Assembly: GCA_963556255.1 (NCBI GenBank)
Contig: OY744607.1
Span: 43,947,452-44,011,451, forward strand
From: Allolobophora icterica
Lineage: Eukaryota; Annelida; Clitellata; Crassiclitellata; Lumbricidae
DNA: 64,000 nucleotides
Direction of reading: 5' to 3'
The number at the start of each line of letters is the position of its first letter. Position 1 is the first letter of the stretch. Of the stretch, positions 19,666 through 29,583 are shown in pieces. The position numbers were made by a program, and so were the translations under genes. The notes beneath the pieces are model-generated. The model was given only the letters and a program-made list of their open reading frames with translations, did no database searches and was not told the origin of the DNA.

Positions 19666-22602
19666 TCACAACCGAGAGAGGAAATCAGCCACCGTGTTCT
19701 GACGTCCAGGACGATATCGAAAGTCCACGTTAAACTCTTGCAATGCTAACGCCCAACGAGTCAGTTTCGTACTCTTAGGGCTTGCATCTGTGAGATAAGA
19801 CAAAGGATTATGATCTGAATAAATGATTATCTTTGATAAGAATATCCATGACTTGAATCGTTTAAGTGCCCAAATTACTGCGAAAGCCTCTCTCTCAATT
19901 GTAGACCAATGCATCTGTGTATCTGTAAGTTTAAGGCTAGCAAAAGCAATTGGTTTTTCTTGACCTTCTTCGGTCCACTGAAACAAGCAACACCCGACCG
20001 CGGTGGCACTTGCGTCAACACTTAAACCAAATTCCTTAGTGAAATCAATGGTATGCAACTGTGTAGCTTTACTGAGATCATCCTTTAACTTATCTAGTGC
20101 TTCTTGATGCTTTTGCTCCCAAGGCACCTTCGTAGGTATGTTATCTCGTGTCAAATCAGTTATTACCCGTGCTTTTTCAGCTAAAGCAGGTATAAAATTT
20201 CGAAAGTAACTGAAAAAACCCATAACCTTTCTAACTTCTTTCTTTGTTGTTGGAGGATGGATATCATTGATCGTAGCGATCTTACCTGGATCAGGTTCAA
20301 TACAACCTGACCCTACTATATGGCCAACAAACTTTATTTTGTTTTGTGCAAAATTACATTTTCTTAAATTCAAAGTGAGTCCTGCTTCCTCAATAGTTTG
20401 CAAGAATTTCTCTAGATGTTCTAAATGGTCATTCCAATTCATTGAAACCACTGCCATATCATCGACGAATGGTTCGGTAAAACTTCGCACTGGATGTAAA
20501 ACTTGGGTCATAGCACGAATAAAGGTATTGCTAGCGGACTTGAGTCCAAACGGCATTCTTGTGAACTCAAAAAGTCCTGCATCACATACGAATGCCGTAA
20601 GCCATCGATGTTCTTTCCGAACTGGAATTTGCCAATACCCCGATTTCGCGTCGAAAACACTAATAAACTTTGCCCGTCCCACCTTTTGTAAGATGTCAGC
20701 AATGTCTGGGGTCGGGTAACAATCACCTAGAGAATATTTGTTAACATGGCGATAATCAATTGCCAATCGAACGCCATTTTGACCTTTGGGTCCCTTTAAA
20801 ACGCAAACTACCGGACTGGCCATTTCACTTTTCGATGGTCGAATGATGTCTAATGCCAACATTTCTTCTATCTGGCGTTGTACTTCAGGTTTAAGTAGCT
20901 CAGGTACTTTATATGCCCTTAAATGCTTAGGAGTGAAATCATGAGTTATCTTAATTTCATGTTCTAAAACTGGACAATACCCAGGTTTATCCACAAATAC
21001 TGCCGTGTGCCGATCCAAAACTTCAAAAAGTTGCTTCTGTTCCTCTTGCGAAAGATGCGCTATAATCAGAGGATCAATTCGCTTACTCGGGCTTATTTGT
21101 TCACGTTCTTCCTGATCTACAACCTCTACTATACCAAATTCTTCATCTTGATCAACAATTACTGAACAGCTATTGATCATCGCTTGTTCGAGTCGTTCAT
21201 GGTATCGCTTGATCTTATTTGCGTGTAAATGTCTTTGTTTTCCCTCTATTTCTACTATATAAGAATATGGGGATTTAACCTTGACTACGGTAGCAGGTCC
21301 TTGCCATCGACTATAAAATTTAGAACTACCAAAATCTGGTGCTAATACTGCTACTTTATCTCCAACTTCGTATTTTCTGTCAGTACTACGCAAGTTATAA
21401 TAATCTGCATACCGCTTTGTTTCTATATCACTATAGTAATCTGCATAAACTTTCGCGAATTCGAGGTTTTCCTTCAGTGATTGGAGATACTCTTCGGGTG
21501 ATTTACCTAAGTTAAGAGGTACTTTTCGTTCGCCAGCCCACGATTCCTTCAACACACTAAGTGGACCCCGAGGAAGAGTTCCATAAACCATAGTGAATGG
21601 CGAAATATGAGTCGTGCCTGAAGGTTTTTCTCTAAGGCTCCACAGAACAAACGGTAACAATTGGTGCCATCCACGAGGATCAGATTGAGCAAGCTTAAAG
21701 ATCATGGTTTTCAAGCTTTGGTTGCATCTTTCAACCAATCCAGCTGCCTCAGGATGTCCAGGGGTATTAAATCTGGGACTACAACCCATTCGCCGCAAGA
21801 ATTCTTTCGTCAAACGACTGGTAAAGTTGGTACCACAATCAGAACTGATGATCCTTGGAATAGAAAAAGTTGTAAAAACTTGCAACAGAGCTTCACAAAC
21901 TCCCTTTGCATTCAGCGATCTAAGAGGATACGCCATCGGCCAACGAGAAAATTTATCCACCAGAACCAGAGCATAATTGTACTGGGGTTTCGATTTGTTG
22001 GATTCTCCAGTCACTACCATAGGGCCAATACAATCCATATTTAGATGGTTAAAACAGAGTTCATCCGCCCTCGGAATAGGAGTGATCGGGACTCGATCTG
22101 CCACTTTAACTGGAGTTCTTAGTTGACAAATTTGACAAGACGCACAATATTCGCGAATCCTCTCATCCATTCTTGGAAACCAAAAGTTTAATTTGATCCT
22201 GGCTCTCGTTGCCTTAAAAGCCATGTGCCCAGCACATGGGGCATCATGTGCTACTCGCAAGACAACCTCGATTCTATCTTCCGGTAAACATAATTGATTA
22301 ACCTTATGTCCCATAATTTCCCCTTTGTGGTACAGGAGGTTATTATCTATAAAGAAATTATTTTTATTCTGTCTCGCTTGTTGCCAGCAAGATATAAGAT
22401 TGTGACAATTCTGTTGCTCACGCAATAAAGTATCATTATTCGCTACTCCCTCATCAGACTTGAACTCTGTTGACTCAACATCAAGAAAATTATCTGAATC
22501 ATCAACTAGTTGCTCCTGAGAATATTCATTCACTTCTGACGGCAAGGATTCGTTGCTGTTAACTTCTAAGTTATCTTCTTCTGCCCCTTTATTTATTTGT
22601 AC
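19666..22602 (-). CDS. pol: Integrase-RT-RNase H polyprotein of element 1
   Basis: The frame is open from directly after the TGA at 22603-22605. No ATG is obvious near its start, so translation as a Gag-Pol fusion is likely. Order: integrase zinc-binding H-H-C-C (CASCQICQ, about 22140), integrase core with NMDCIGP (about 22040), ISSDCGTNF (about 21845) and GLVERCNQ (about 21740), then RT with FVDDMAV (about 20460), then RNase H with VDASATAVG, EREAFAVIWAL and YSDHNPL, ending in VADFLSRL. Integrase ahead of RT departs from ordinary Ty3/gypsy order and defines the Gmr1-like group. All key catalytic residues are visible. Confidence 0.92.
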   Translation of the reverse strand, partial: VQINKGAEEDNLEVNSNESLPSEVNEYSQEQLVDDSDNFLDVESTEFKSDEGVANNDTLLREQQNCHNLISCWQQARQNKNNFFIDNNLLYHKGEIMGHKVNQLCLPEDRIEVVLRVAHDAPCAGHMAFKATRARIKLNFWFPRMDERIREYCASCQICQLRTPVKVADRVPITPIPRADELCFNHLNMDCIGPMVVTGESNKSKPQYNYALVLVDKFSRWPMAYPLRSLNAKGVCEALLQVFTTFSIPRIISSDCGTNFTSRLTKEFLRRMGCSPRFNTPGHPEAAGLVERCNQSLKTMIFKLAQSDPRGWHQLLPFVLWSLREKPSGTTHISPFTMVYGTLPRGPLSVLKESWAGERKVPLNLGKSPEEYLQSLKENLEFAKVYADYYSDIETKRYADYYNLRSTDRKYEVGDKVAVLAPDFGSSKFYSRWQGPATVVKVKSPYSYIVEIEGKQRHLHANKIKRYHERLEQAMINSCSVIVDQDEEFGIVEVVDQEEREQISPSKRIDPLIIAHLSQEEQKQLFEVLDRHTAVFVDKPGYCPVLEHEIKITHDFTPKHLRAYKVPELLKPEVQRQIEEMLALDIIRPSKSEMASPVVCVLKGPKGQNGVRLAIDYRHVNKYSLGDCYPTPDIADILQKVGRAKFISVFDAKSGYWQIPVRKEHRWLTAFVCDAGLFEFTRMPFGLKSASNTFIRAMTQVLHPVRSFTEPFVDDMAVVSMNWNDHLEHLEKFLQTIEEAGLTLNLRKCNFAQNKIKFVGHIVGSGCIEPDPGKIATINDIHPPTTKKEVRKVMGFFSYFRNFIPALAEKARVITDLTRDNIPTKVPWEQKHQEALDKLKDDLSKATQLHTIDFTKEFGLSVDASATAVGCCLFQWTEEGQEKPIAFASLKLTDTQMHWSTIEREAFAVIWALKRFKSWIFLSKIIIYSDHNPLSYLTDASPKSTKLTRWALALQEFNVDFRYRPGRQNTVADFLSRL

Positions 22603-24480
22603 TCATCGATCTACGCCAGCTACCATCACTACATATTGTGAACTATCCCTTAATAGGTCCACAACATGGGGTGTCAGAATAACCCGTTCATTTAGTTCAG
22701 GGACTGCAGCGAACATGACGCACAAAGATGGCGCAATGTTCGTCGTTCCTTCCATTGAATTAGCTAATTTCATTTGTAGGTATACTACATCTGCCTTACA
22801 TCCTTCTCCCTGAAAACCAATTATATTAATCCGTTTAATCACGGGTAAGTTTAGTGACTCAATTAATTTCTTATCAATACAACAAATTTCTGCTCCTGAA
22901 TCAGATAATGCTGGCTGAGAAGGGAGATCTTCAATCTGTACATTGAGATACGACCTCTCTTGTAATCCATCAATACTATTCTCGTATACCCTTACAGCAG
23001 TTTCCAACCCTATTGGTTTAGAATTATCCAATAAATTCCCTTGCTTTACCTGTTCAGGTATCTCATGCAACACGTTGACCTTCTCAACAAATAAGTCGAT
23101 CACTTCTTCAGTTGGGTTCCCAAATATACAAGTACTCACCTTTTTAGACCTTGGTTTGGTCTGGCACTCCCTTGCCATATGACCCTTCTGATGACATAGG
23201 AAACAGAGACCCTTTACCTTGGCCTCCTCCTGAGACACCCTCGCACCTATCTTGGCTTCACCCCTTATTTCCGGTTTGGGAGACTTGGGTTGAGCTGTCT
23301 GGTTATTGACTTGAACATGTGGTTGACCTCTCGTCCAATTGTTATACTTCGGTGTCGGATGACTACGGCATACTAAGTCATTCCCACCATCATGCGACGC
23401 TACATAAATGTCAGCCGCATTAGCTATGTCTTCACAGCTCAACCACTCCTCTTTTTCTTGGGCCAAGATATAATCTAAACAAGCCTTCGACAAGGACTCC
23501 TTAAGCCGATCCGCAACCAATAAACTTACAAGTTTATCAAACTCATCAGTTATCTTTCTACTTTTCAAATAATACATAAGAGCCACACGCAATTTGGATG
23601 AATAGATCGTAAATGATTCGTCCGATGCTTTGTGCAACGACCAAAATCGGGCTCTAAGATTTGAAGGGCTTATCTTAAACTCCCTTAGCAAAAACTCCTT
23701 CAGGAATTTGTAGTCATGGAGCTGTGCCTCAGTAAGGCGCATGGTTAATGCCTTAGCTCTTTCACTTAAAATGGCTAGCAATAATTTTGCTCTAACATCT
23801 TCATCCACCTCATACACATTAAACAAACCATCCAAGTGATCAAAGAAACCTGGAATTTCTATAGGGTCGGAAGGAAATTTCCAAAGAATATTCTTAAGGG
23901 CATCACTATAACGCTTAGTACGACTTGCTAAAGAATCTCTAACATTTCGTTCTTCCTGCTTTTCCTTCCTCTCCCTTTCTTCTTTCTCTTTCCGTTCCTT
24001 CTTTTCTCTTTCTTCTTTCTCTTTCCGTTCCTTCTTTTCTTCCTCTCTCCTCTTTTCCTCCCTTTCTTCCTTCTCCTTCCGTTCCTCCCTCTCTCTTTCT
24101 TCCTTCTCCTTCCGTTCCTCCCTTTCTCTTTCTTCCTTCTCCTTCCGTTCCTCCCTTTCTCTTTCTTCCTTCTCCTTCCGTTCCTCCCTTTCTCTTTCTT
24201 CCTTCTCCCTTTGTTCTTTCTTTTGTTCTTCATATTTACGGATTTCGAACTCCAGACGGCGCTTCTGCAGCTCGTAATCCACTCCTGTTGGAGATATTGG
24301 ACTACCCTTAAATTCCTCTTCCTCTTTTCCAATCTCCATGGCCCATTCTTCCATTAATTGATTTCGATCCCATGACATAACATCATCTTCGTCCCTTCCT
24401 GCCTTCATAAGATACACCCTAAGGCGCTCAGACGACATTTTGCGAATATTCGCTTGCATCTCTGTTGTCAACGCTTCCAT
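22603..24480 (-). CDS. gag: Gag-protease ORF of element 1 (625 aa)
   Basis: Structural and protease polyprotein. Residues about 15-50 form a SAP-like helix pair (SSERLRVYLMKAGRDEDD), 75-190 a long Glu/Arg/Lys coiled coil with repeated EEREREERKEK, about 200-380 the gag core, and about 427 a CCHC zinc knuckle (CFLCHQKGHMAREC). The aspartic protease active site DSGAE is near residue 525. The ORF ends at TGA 22603-22605; the same frame then stays open into the integrase-RT ORF, so one stop codon separates gag-protease from pol. Element 2 has no stop here. Confidence 0.9.
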   Translation of the reverse strand: MEALTTEMQANIRKMSSERLRVYLMKAGRDEDDVMSWDRNQLMEEWAMEIGKEEEEFKGSPISPTGVDYELQKRRLEFEIRKYEEQKKEQREKEEREREERKEKEEREREERKEKEEREREERKEKEEREREERKEKEEREEKRREEEKKERKEKEEREKKERKEKEERERKEKQEERNVRDSLASRTKRYSDALKNILWKFPSDPIEIPGFFDHLDGLFNVYEVDEDVRAKLLLAILSERAKALTMRLTEAQLHDYKFLKEFLLREFKISPSNLRARFWSLHKASDESFTIYSSKLRVALMYYLKSRKITDEFDKLVSLLVADRLKESLSKACLDYILAQEKEEWLSCEDIANAADIYVASHDGGNDLVCRSHPTPKYNNWTRGQPHVQVNNQTAQPKSPKPEIRGEAKIGARVSQEEAKVKGLCFLCHQKGHMARECQTKPRSKKVSTCIFGNPTEEVIDLFVEKVNVLHEIPEQVKQGNLLDNSKPIGLETAVRVYENSIDGLQERSYLNVQIEDLPSQPALSDSGAEICCIDKKLIESLNLPVIKRINIIGFQGEGCKADVVYLQMKLANSMEGTTNIAPSLCVMFAAVPELNERVILTPHVVDLLRDSSQYVVMVAGVDR

Positions 24481-24984
24481 TTTTACAAACAGTCAGTCAA
24501 CAACAATCAACAACAAAAAAACAGACACCACGCGGCAAACCCGCCACACAAAAGGAAAATTCCACAACCCAAAGTGCAACTATTCAGTATCCAAAGAAGT
24601 ACACTCGCCAAGTACGCAAAAACTATACAAGCTCACGCAAGTCTGGCCTCGATCACAACAATGGATCAAATTGCAAAGAAATAATCAGCAGATATTGAAA
24701 GAGAAATAATGGCTGCCTCCCACTCGGCTGCAACTCCACTCTCTTTTCTCCTTCTCAGCCACGACAACACCTAGGATCTTACCCGTATGTTGACTGCTGT
24801 CTTCTGCTGTCTCAGCCGAACGACGCACTTCGTCCGTCCGACTGTCGTATGCCGATTCACCCGTCTCCCACGGTAGAAAGGCGTCTCGATCCGCTCGCTG
24901 TCTGGAACAGACCGTCTCTTGATCCTCCGGGTTGACTCCTTCCTCCGTCGGCTCGCGTCTTCTTCACCGGATCCAACACCGATG
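24481..24984 (-). other. 5' leader of element 1
   Basis: About 500 bp between primer-binding site and gag ATG; presumed untranslated leader with packaging signals. No ORF of note. Confidence 0.6.
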
Positions 24985-25002
24985 ATCCCACCGCTGCCAC
25001 CA
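24985..25002 (-). promoter_or_regulatory. Primer-binding site of element 1 (tRNA-Leu type)
   Basis: Minus strand TGGTGGCAGCGGTGGGAT, complementary to the 3' end (with CCA) of tRNA-Leu of the AAG/UAG type. It is separated from the 5' LTR by 4 nt. Assignment is from memory of tRNA-Leu ends. Confidence 0.8.
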
Positions 25003-25006
25003 ATAA

Positions 25007-25438
25007 TGTCGCGGTCGACTCCTTCGATCGCAACGACGAACCAACGAAGGAACTATTAAAAGATCTTTAATTAAAAATAAAGTCGATTAAGTGTAAAGTA
25101 AGTCAACTCGTCTATCAAATATCACAATCGTAGACAGCACACAGGTTGGCTGGTCTCGATTGAACGTCATACGATCAATGTTTCAACGTTTACAAATCTT
25201 CGTCAAAAGGCCCTTAATGTACATCAGGTCTATCTTATATAGAGTTCTCCCGGATTCCAGAACGTTCTGTGACGTCACTGTACTTTTCCCTGGAAAGTCC
25301 TACTGAACACGTATATCCTTGTTGCATGCACCGAATTAATGTTGACAGCTTGCTGCAGAATTTTCCGTGCGTTGTAAACAAGCTTGTTGACGCGTCGGTT
25401 TTCTTCCCTTGATGCATGCACCCGCGTAGACCGCGACA
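25007..25438 (-). repeat. 5' LTR of element 1
   Basis: 432 bp, TGTCGCGG...CCGCGACA on the plus strand. The offset of 5968 bp to the other LTR is constant along its length, consistent with no indels. Confidence 0.95.
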
Positions 25439-25451
25439 GCAGCATAGCCAG

Positions 25452-25926
25452 TGTGAACTGAGTTTTGTGTACAGTTTTGCAGTGCGAGATATTTAGCGTA
25501 TATATTTAGTGCGCTTACTTTAGTTTCACGTGTATATGTATATATGATAGATGTATAACGTTTAGTCTTAGTGACACGCGCGGCCGGCCGATATCGGCAG
25601 CGGCGCGCTATATGTATATTATTAGAGTTCGCTTATGCGCACAGAGGACAGGTGTGTCAAGGGGCGCGAAGAATTATGCTGACTGGAGAAGTTTGAATTC
25701 GATGTTCGCTGTAGTAGTGTGGCTGACTAGTTGAGTTGTAATCGAATTGAGTTCTGTCTGTTTGTTTCTTATTAAACTGAAAAGATATTAAACGGTGTTG
25801 CTGATTAATTCAGGTTATACTTATACGTAGAATTAGTGTTCAAAAGGTGAACGTTAAATAGGCGTTAAGTACGAAGAGAACAAGGATTTAGTAACAAGGA
25901 TTGTCAACGGAAGGATTGGGTTGACA
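25452..25926 (+). repeat. 5' LTR of element 2
   Basis: 475 bp, TGTGAACTGAG...GGGTTGACA. Unrelated to the LTR of element 1 although the proteins are alike. Confidence 0.95.
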
Positions 25927-25930
25927 TTAT

Positions 25931-25948
25931 TGGTGGCAGTTACGGTGT
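25931..25948 (+). promoter_or_regulatory. Primer-binding site region of element 2
   Basis: TGGTGGCAG after a TTAT spacer matches the first nine bases of the element 1 site, then diverges (TTACGGTG). Likely a related tRNA-Leu primer, but the match is short. Confidence 0.5.
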
Positions 25949-26110
25949 GGATAAAAACTCACGGTGGAACAGCGTCGGTGTGGATAAATACTCACGGTGG
26001 ATAAGAACTCACGGTGGAACAGCGTCGGTGTGGATAAATACTCACGGTGGAATAATTACTCACGGTGGATATAAACTCTCGGTGGATTAAAATTCACGTT
26101 ATCACCTCCT
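25945..26110 (+). repeat. Leader tandem repeat of element 2
   Basis: Four to five copies of a TGGATAAAAACTCACGGTGG unit, some with GAACAGCGTCGGTG, in the leader between primer-binding site and gag. Confidence 0.85.
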
Positions 26111-26352
26111 TTGGCGGATAGAAGAATCTACGACGGTGATAAAAGAATTTACAACGGTGTTAGAAGAATCTACGCGTTGTTGCTGTGTGACGTGTCTTCG
26201 ATATCAACGACGGTGGAACACGAGAAACGGTATAAAAATTTCGTTGTTTTCCACGAACAAATATAAAAGAAATCCCGTTTGTTTATCGATTCACACAACA
26301 AGAAAAACCGTGACTTCTTTGAAAAGAGAAATCACCAAAGTAAACAAGTAAG

Positions 26353-29300
26353 ATGGAGAAATTAAGTGCTGAAAGACAAGCAGATATTAAGAAGATGTCT
26401 ACGGAGAGGCTGAAACAGCGTTTGTTGAAAGCCGGGTTTAAAGAAGAACAATTAGAAGGTATGTCACGTGGTGACATGATGCAGGAACTCGCCGATGTGT
26501 GGGTTAAAGAAGAAGTCGAAGAAGAAGGTGCCGTTGGCGGTGCCGTAGAAAAGGCTATTGAAAAACCTCCTGCGCCTATGTCTATGGAGATGTTGATGCA
26601 GTGGATGATGATGAAAGAAGATAGGGAGGAGAAACGGAGACAAGAAGAGAAAGAAAGAGAGGAGAGACGAAGACAGGAAGAGAAAGAGCTGAGACAAGAA
26701 GCAGAACGTGTAAGACAAGACGAATTGCGCTTGCAGAGAGAGAGAGAAGATAAAGCAGAACAAGTGCGTAAGGCAGAACTGGAATTGCAAAAGCATCAGT
26801 TTGAGATTCAATTAGAACAGTTGAAACGAGATAGAGAAGATGCTGAAAGAAGAAGACTGGAGCAGATGATTGAATTTGAAAGAGCTAGAAAAAGTGATGA
26901 AGAGGTTCGTCAGCAACAGATTGAAGCAAAGAGAATGCGTGAAGAAGAAAAAGAAAAGGCGCGAACGTTAGAATTGGAACGCGCAGAACAGATCAGACAG
27001 GAAGAACTCAAATTTCAGAAAGAAAGTTTGGAAAAGGCAGAGGCAGAAAGACAGGAACGTCTGAAACTGGAGAAATCAAAATTGACATTGAAAGAAACGC
27101 AAATGAGAGAAGAACGGGAAGCAGAAAGAAGGAAACAGCAAGAAAGTGAAACTTTGGTGTCAAAAATTAAGAAAATAGGTGATGCAATGAAGCATGTATT
27201 GCCTCAAATGCCAACTGATATGATGGAGGTGCCATTATATTTTGAAACAGTCGAGAACGCGTTTCGTAGTTTTGCTGTGGAAAAGCCGTTTTGGGTGAAA
27301 TTATTACTACCATTGATGACGCCGAAAGCTCGAACCGTTCTAAATAGATTGTCATTCGATGATCTAGACAATTATGATAGAGTCAAGCAGCACTTATTAA
27401 AAGAATTTAAGTTGACTTCGAGAGAATACAGAGCCAGATTTGTGGATGCTAAGAAGACAACAGAAGAGACTTATACGATGTTTACGGCAAGACTGAAGAA
27501 CTTGCTAAACTATTACGTGAGAAGTCGAAACGTGAACAGAGAGTATGATACGCTCTTTGATTTGCTGGTAGCGGATAAGCTAAAAGAATGTTTACCGCCA
27601 GGTCCACTACAGTTTGTATTGTCGAAGGAAGGAACTGACTGCCTTCAAGCTAGTGCAGTGGCAGACTTAGCAGACATTCATGTAAACAATCGAATTGGGT
27701 TTGCGATCCCAAATATAAACAGTTATCCTTCTCAACGTTCCGTAAACCAAAGCCAGAGTGGAAAGTGGAAAAGTAATCCAGAAACAGGGAATCAGTTTAA
27801 AGGTAAAGAAGTCAAGGCTAATGTCCCTGTACCCAATGAAACCAGAGAAGTGACGTTTGGTCGTCAGGGATTTAACAAATCGTCAGCGCCGTTTGCCAAG
27901 AGGGAAGGCAACACATCGTTTACGCAGTATAAGAGATATGAAGGCAATGAACAACGAGGTATGGTGGTGAAGCGTTGTCACAACTGTGGTTCAGACAAAC
28001 ATTTGGTTAAATTTTGTCCAGTTCCAGTGGCAGCAGCTAGTTCTAGCAGAAATCAAGAACACACAAGGGTGAATTTGATTCAAGTGGTTAGTGATACAGG
28101 TAATCAAACCACGGGTCAAGAAAACCAAGAGACTGAAGTAAAGTCAGTAATGAAATGTCGTATTCAAAAAGAAATTCTATTGGATGCTGAAGTTCAGAGA
28201 GAAGTCATAGGAAAAGATGACAATCGAATATTGAAGAAATCGTTCTTGCAATATGTCGAGGTTGAAATTCGTGCAGTAGACGGTAAAGAGCCAGTGAAAG
28301 TCAAAGCACTGAGCGACTCGGGAGCAGAGATTCCGGTGATTAGTGAAGAATTACTGGAAGGCATGAAGGTGGAACAAATTGGAAAAGTGAATTTGCAATG
28401 TGTGGCAGGAGATGCCATTCCTGCGAAGTTAGTGAAAGTGGATGTTAGACTGTGTGGTAGTGACGTGGAAGAAGAGGGATTTCCGCGTAAAATCCAGTGT
28501 TCACTTACACCTGATGTCACCTTGATGTGTGCTAGTATTGCAAAGATGGGCAGTACAGAAAGATTCTTGTTGCATCCAGAGATAATTGCAGAATTAAAAG
28601 CCGTACCACAGATGAAGATCAAAACGATACAAGGAGATGTGAGTGTACAAGCAAATGTAATGACGAGAGCGCAGAGTCGGAAACAGGAAATGGTAGATGT
28701 TGATGAGAAGAGTGAAACTGAAAGTTCAAGTGATGAGGAAAACGAAAGTAATGAGCAACGAAGCTTATCGCGAGATGGTGTAATAGCAGAGATGAACGAG
28801 CAAGAGATTGCTGCATGCGAGAATGGCACATTAAATGAAACTGAAGAAGACAATGAATGTGATGTGGGGATAGGAGACTTGTATAGAGATGAAGAGATGG
28901 ATGAAGAACAAAAGGTGCAGATTGCCGATTCGAAGAAGTTTGAAGAGCAACAGAGAAAGGATGAATCGTTGAAGCCGTGGTGGAAGTTAGCACAAGAGAA
29001 AGAATCTGAATTATGTGTGATCAACGGTTTATTGCATAAGAAATATCAGATATTAGACCAGACGATATATCAACTAGTGTTACCAAAAGAGAGACGAATT
29101 AAAGTGATGGAATTGGCGCATGAGTCGGTATTTGGAGGACATCTAGGAGAAGAGAAAACAAGAGAACGAATAAAATTATCTTTTGTATGGCCAAAGATGA
29201 GAAGAGACATTGTGAAATTTTGTAAGTCTTGCGAGAAGTGTCAACTAAAGGCAAGGAGTTTGGTGATGGATAGAGTGCCCATCACTCCAGTCTCAAGAGA

Positions 29301-29583
29301 AGAGGTCGCCTTCAGGAGAATGACAATGGACCTAATAGACAACCCGAGGAAATGGCACAAGAAAATTCCTTTTCACGAAAAGCATTTGAAAAAACTCAAA
29401 GAAACTACGGAGAAAGCATTATTGTTTGCAGAATCTTACTCTCAAGAAAAGCAGTTACAATACCCAAATCAGTATAACAAGAGAGCAAGGCACAAAGGAA
29501 TTTGCAGCATACCGAATTCCTTTGATTTATCGATCAGAAGTGGAACGTCAGATCAAAGAAATGTTAAAAACAAACATTATTAA
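26353..29583 (+). CDS. gag-pol: Gag-protease-truncated integrase ORF of element 2 (1076 aa)
   Basis: Starts at ATG 26353. SAP-like N-terminus (MSTERLKQRLLKAGFKEEQL), long charged coiled coil (about residues 80-270), gag core, zinc knuckle CHNCGSDKHLVKFC (about 27976), protease active site DSGAE (about 28315), then an acidic linker and the integrase zinc-binding domain (HESVFGGH ... CKSCEKCQ, about 29130-29250). The integrase core keeps the region of its first Asp (MTMDLI) and then jumps to sequence C-terminal to the core, so the second Asp and the Glu are gone. The last 30 or so codons are out of frame relative to RT. No stop separates gag-protease from integrase, unlike element 1. Confidence 0.88.
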   Translation: MEKLSAERQADIKKMSTERLKQRLLKAGFKEEQLEGMSRGDMMQELADVWVKEEVEEEGAVGGAVEKAIEKPPAPMSMEMLMQWMMMKEDREEKRRQEEKEREERRRQEEKELRQEAERVRQDELRLQREREDKAEQVRKAELELQKHQFEIQLEQLKRDREDAERRRLEQMIEFERARKSDEEVRQQQIEAKRMREEEKEKARTLELERAEQIRQEELKFQKESLEKAEAERQERLKLEKSKLTLKETQMREEREAERRKQQESETLVSKIKKIGDAMKHVLPQMPTDMMEVPLYFETVENAFRSFAVEKPFWVKLLLPLMTPKARTVLNRLSFDDLDNYDRVKQHLLKEFKLTSREYRARFVDAKKTTEETYTMFTARLKNLLNYYVRSRNVNREYDTLFDLLVADKLKECLPPGPLQFVLSKEGTDCLQASAVADLADIHVNNRIGFAIPNINSYPSQRSVNQSQSGKWKSNPETGNQFKGKEVKANVPVPNETREVTFGRQGFNKSSAPFAKREGNTSFTQYKRYEGNEQRGMVVKRCHNCGSDKHLVKFCPVPVAAASSSRNQEHTRVNLIQVVSDTGNQTTGQENQETEVKSVMKCRIQKEILLDAEVQREVIGKDDNRILKKSFLQYVEVEIRAVDGKEPVKVKALSDSGAEIPVISEELLEGMKVEQIGKVNLQCVAGDAIPAKLVKVDVRLCGSDVEEEGFPRKIQCSLTPDVTLMCASIAKMGSTERFLLHPEIIAELKAVPQMKIKTIQGDVSVQANVMTRAQSRKQEMVDVDEKSETESSSDEENESNEQRSLSRDGVIAEMNEQEIAACENGTLNETEEDNECDVGIGDLYRDEEMDEEQKVQIADSKKFEEQQRKDESLKPWWKLAQEKESELCVINGLLHKKYQILDQTIYQLVLPKERRIKVMELAHESVFGGHLGEEKTRERIKLSFVWPKMRRDIVKFCKSCEKCQLKARSLVMDRVPITPVSREEVAFRRMTMDLIDNPRKWHKKIPFHEKHLKKLKETTEKALLFAESYSQEKQLQYPNQYNKRARHKGICSIPNSFDLSIRSGTSDQRNVKNKHY

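Larger units (their letters stand above)
19039..25438 (-). mobile_element. Gmr1-like Ty3/gypsy LTR retrotransposon (element 1), 6400 bp
   Basis: Two 432-bp LTRs that appear identical (19039-19470 and 25007-25438), TG...CA ends and a 5-bp target duplication GCAGC (19034-19038, 25439-25443). Transcribed leftwards. The primer-binding site next to the 5' LTR matches 18 nt of tRNA-Leu; a polypurine tract abuts the 3' LTR (19471-19484). Gene order is gag-protease-integrase-RT-RNase H, with integrase before RT as in Gmr1 elements. All catalytic motifs are present; the only visible lesion is one in-frame TGA at 22603-22605. Apparently identical LTRs indicate recent insertion. Confidence 0.95.

Noticed and set aside
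24440..24709. Overlapping plus-strand frames near the 5' end of element 1
   Set aside because: They lie antisense to the gag start and leader and have no recognisable domain.
28194..29024. 276-aa minus-strand frame rich in Ser
   Set aside because: Antisense shadow of the gag-pol ORF of element 2; the sense frame has clear protease and zinc-knuckle motifs.
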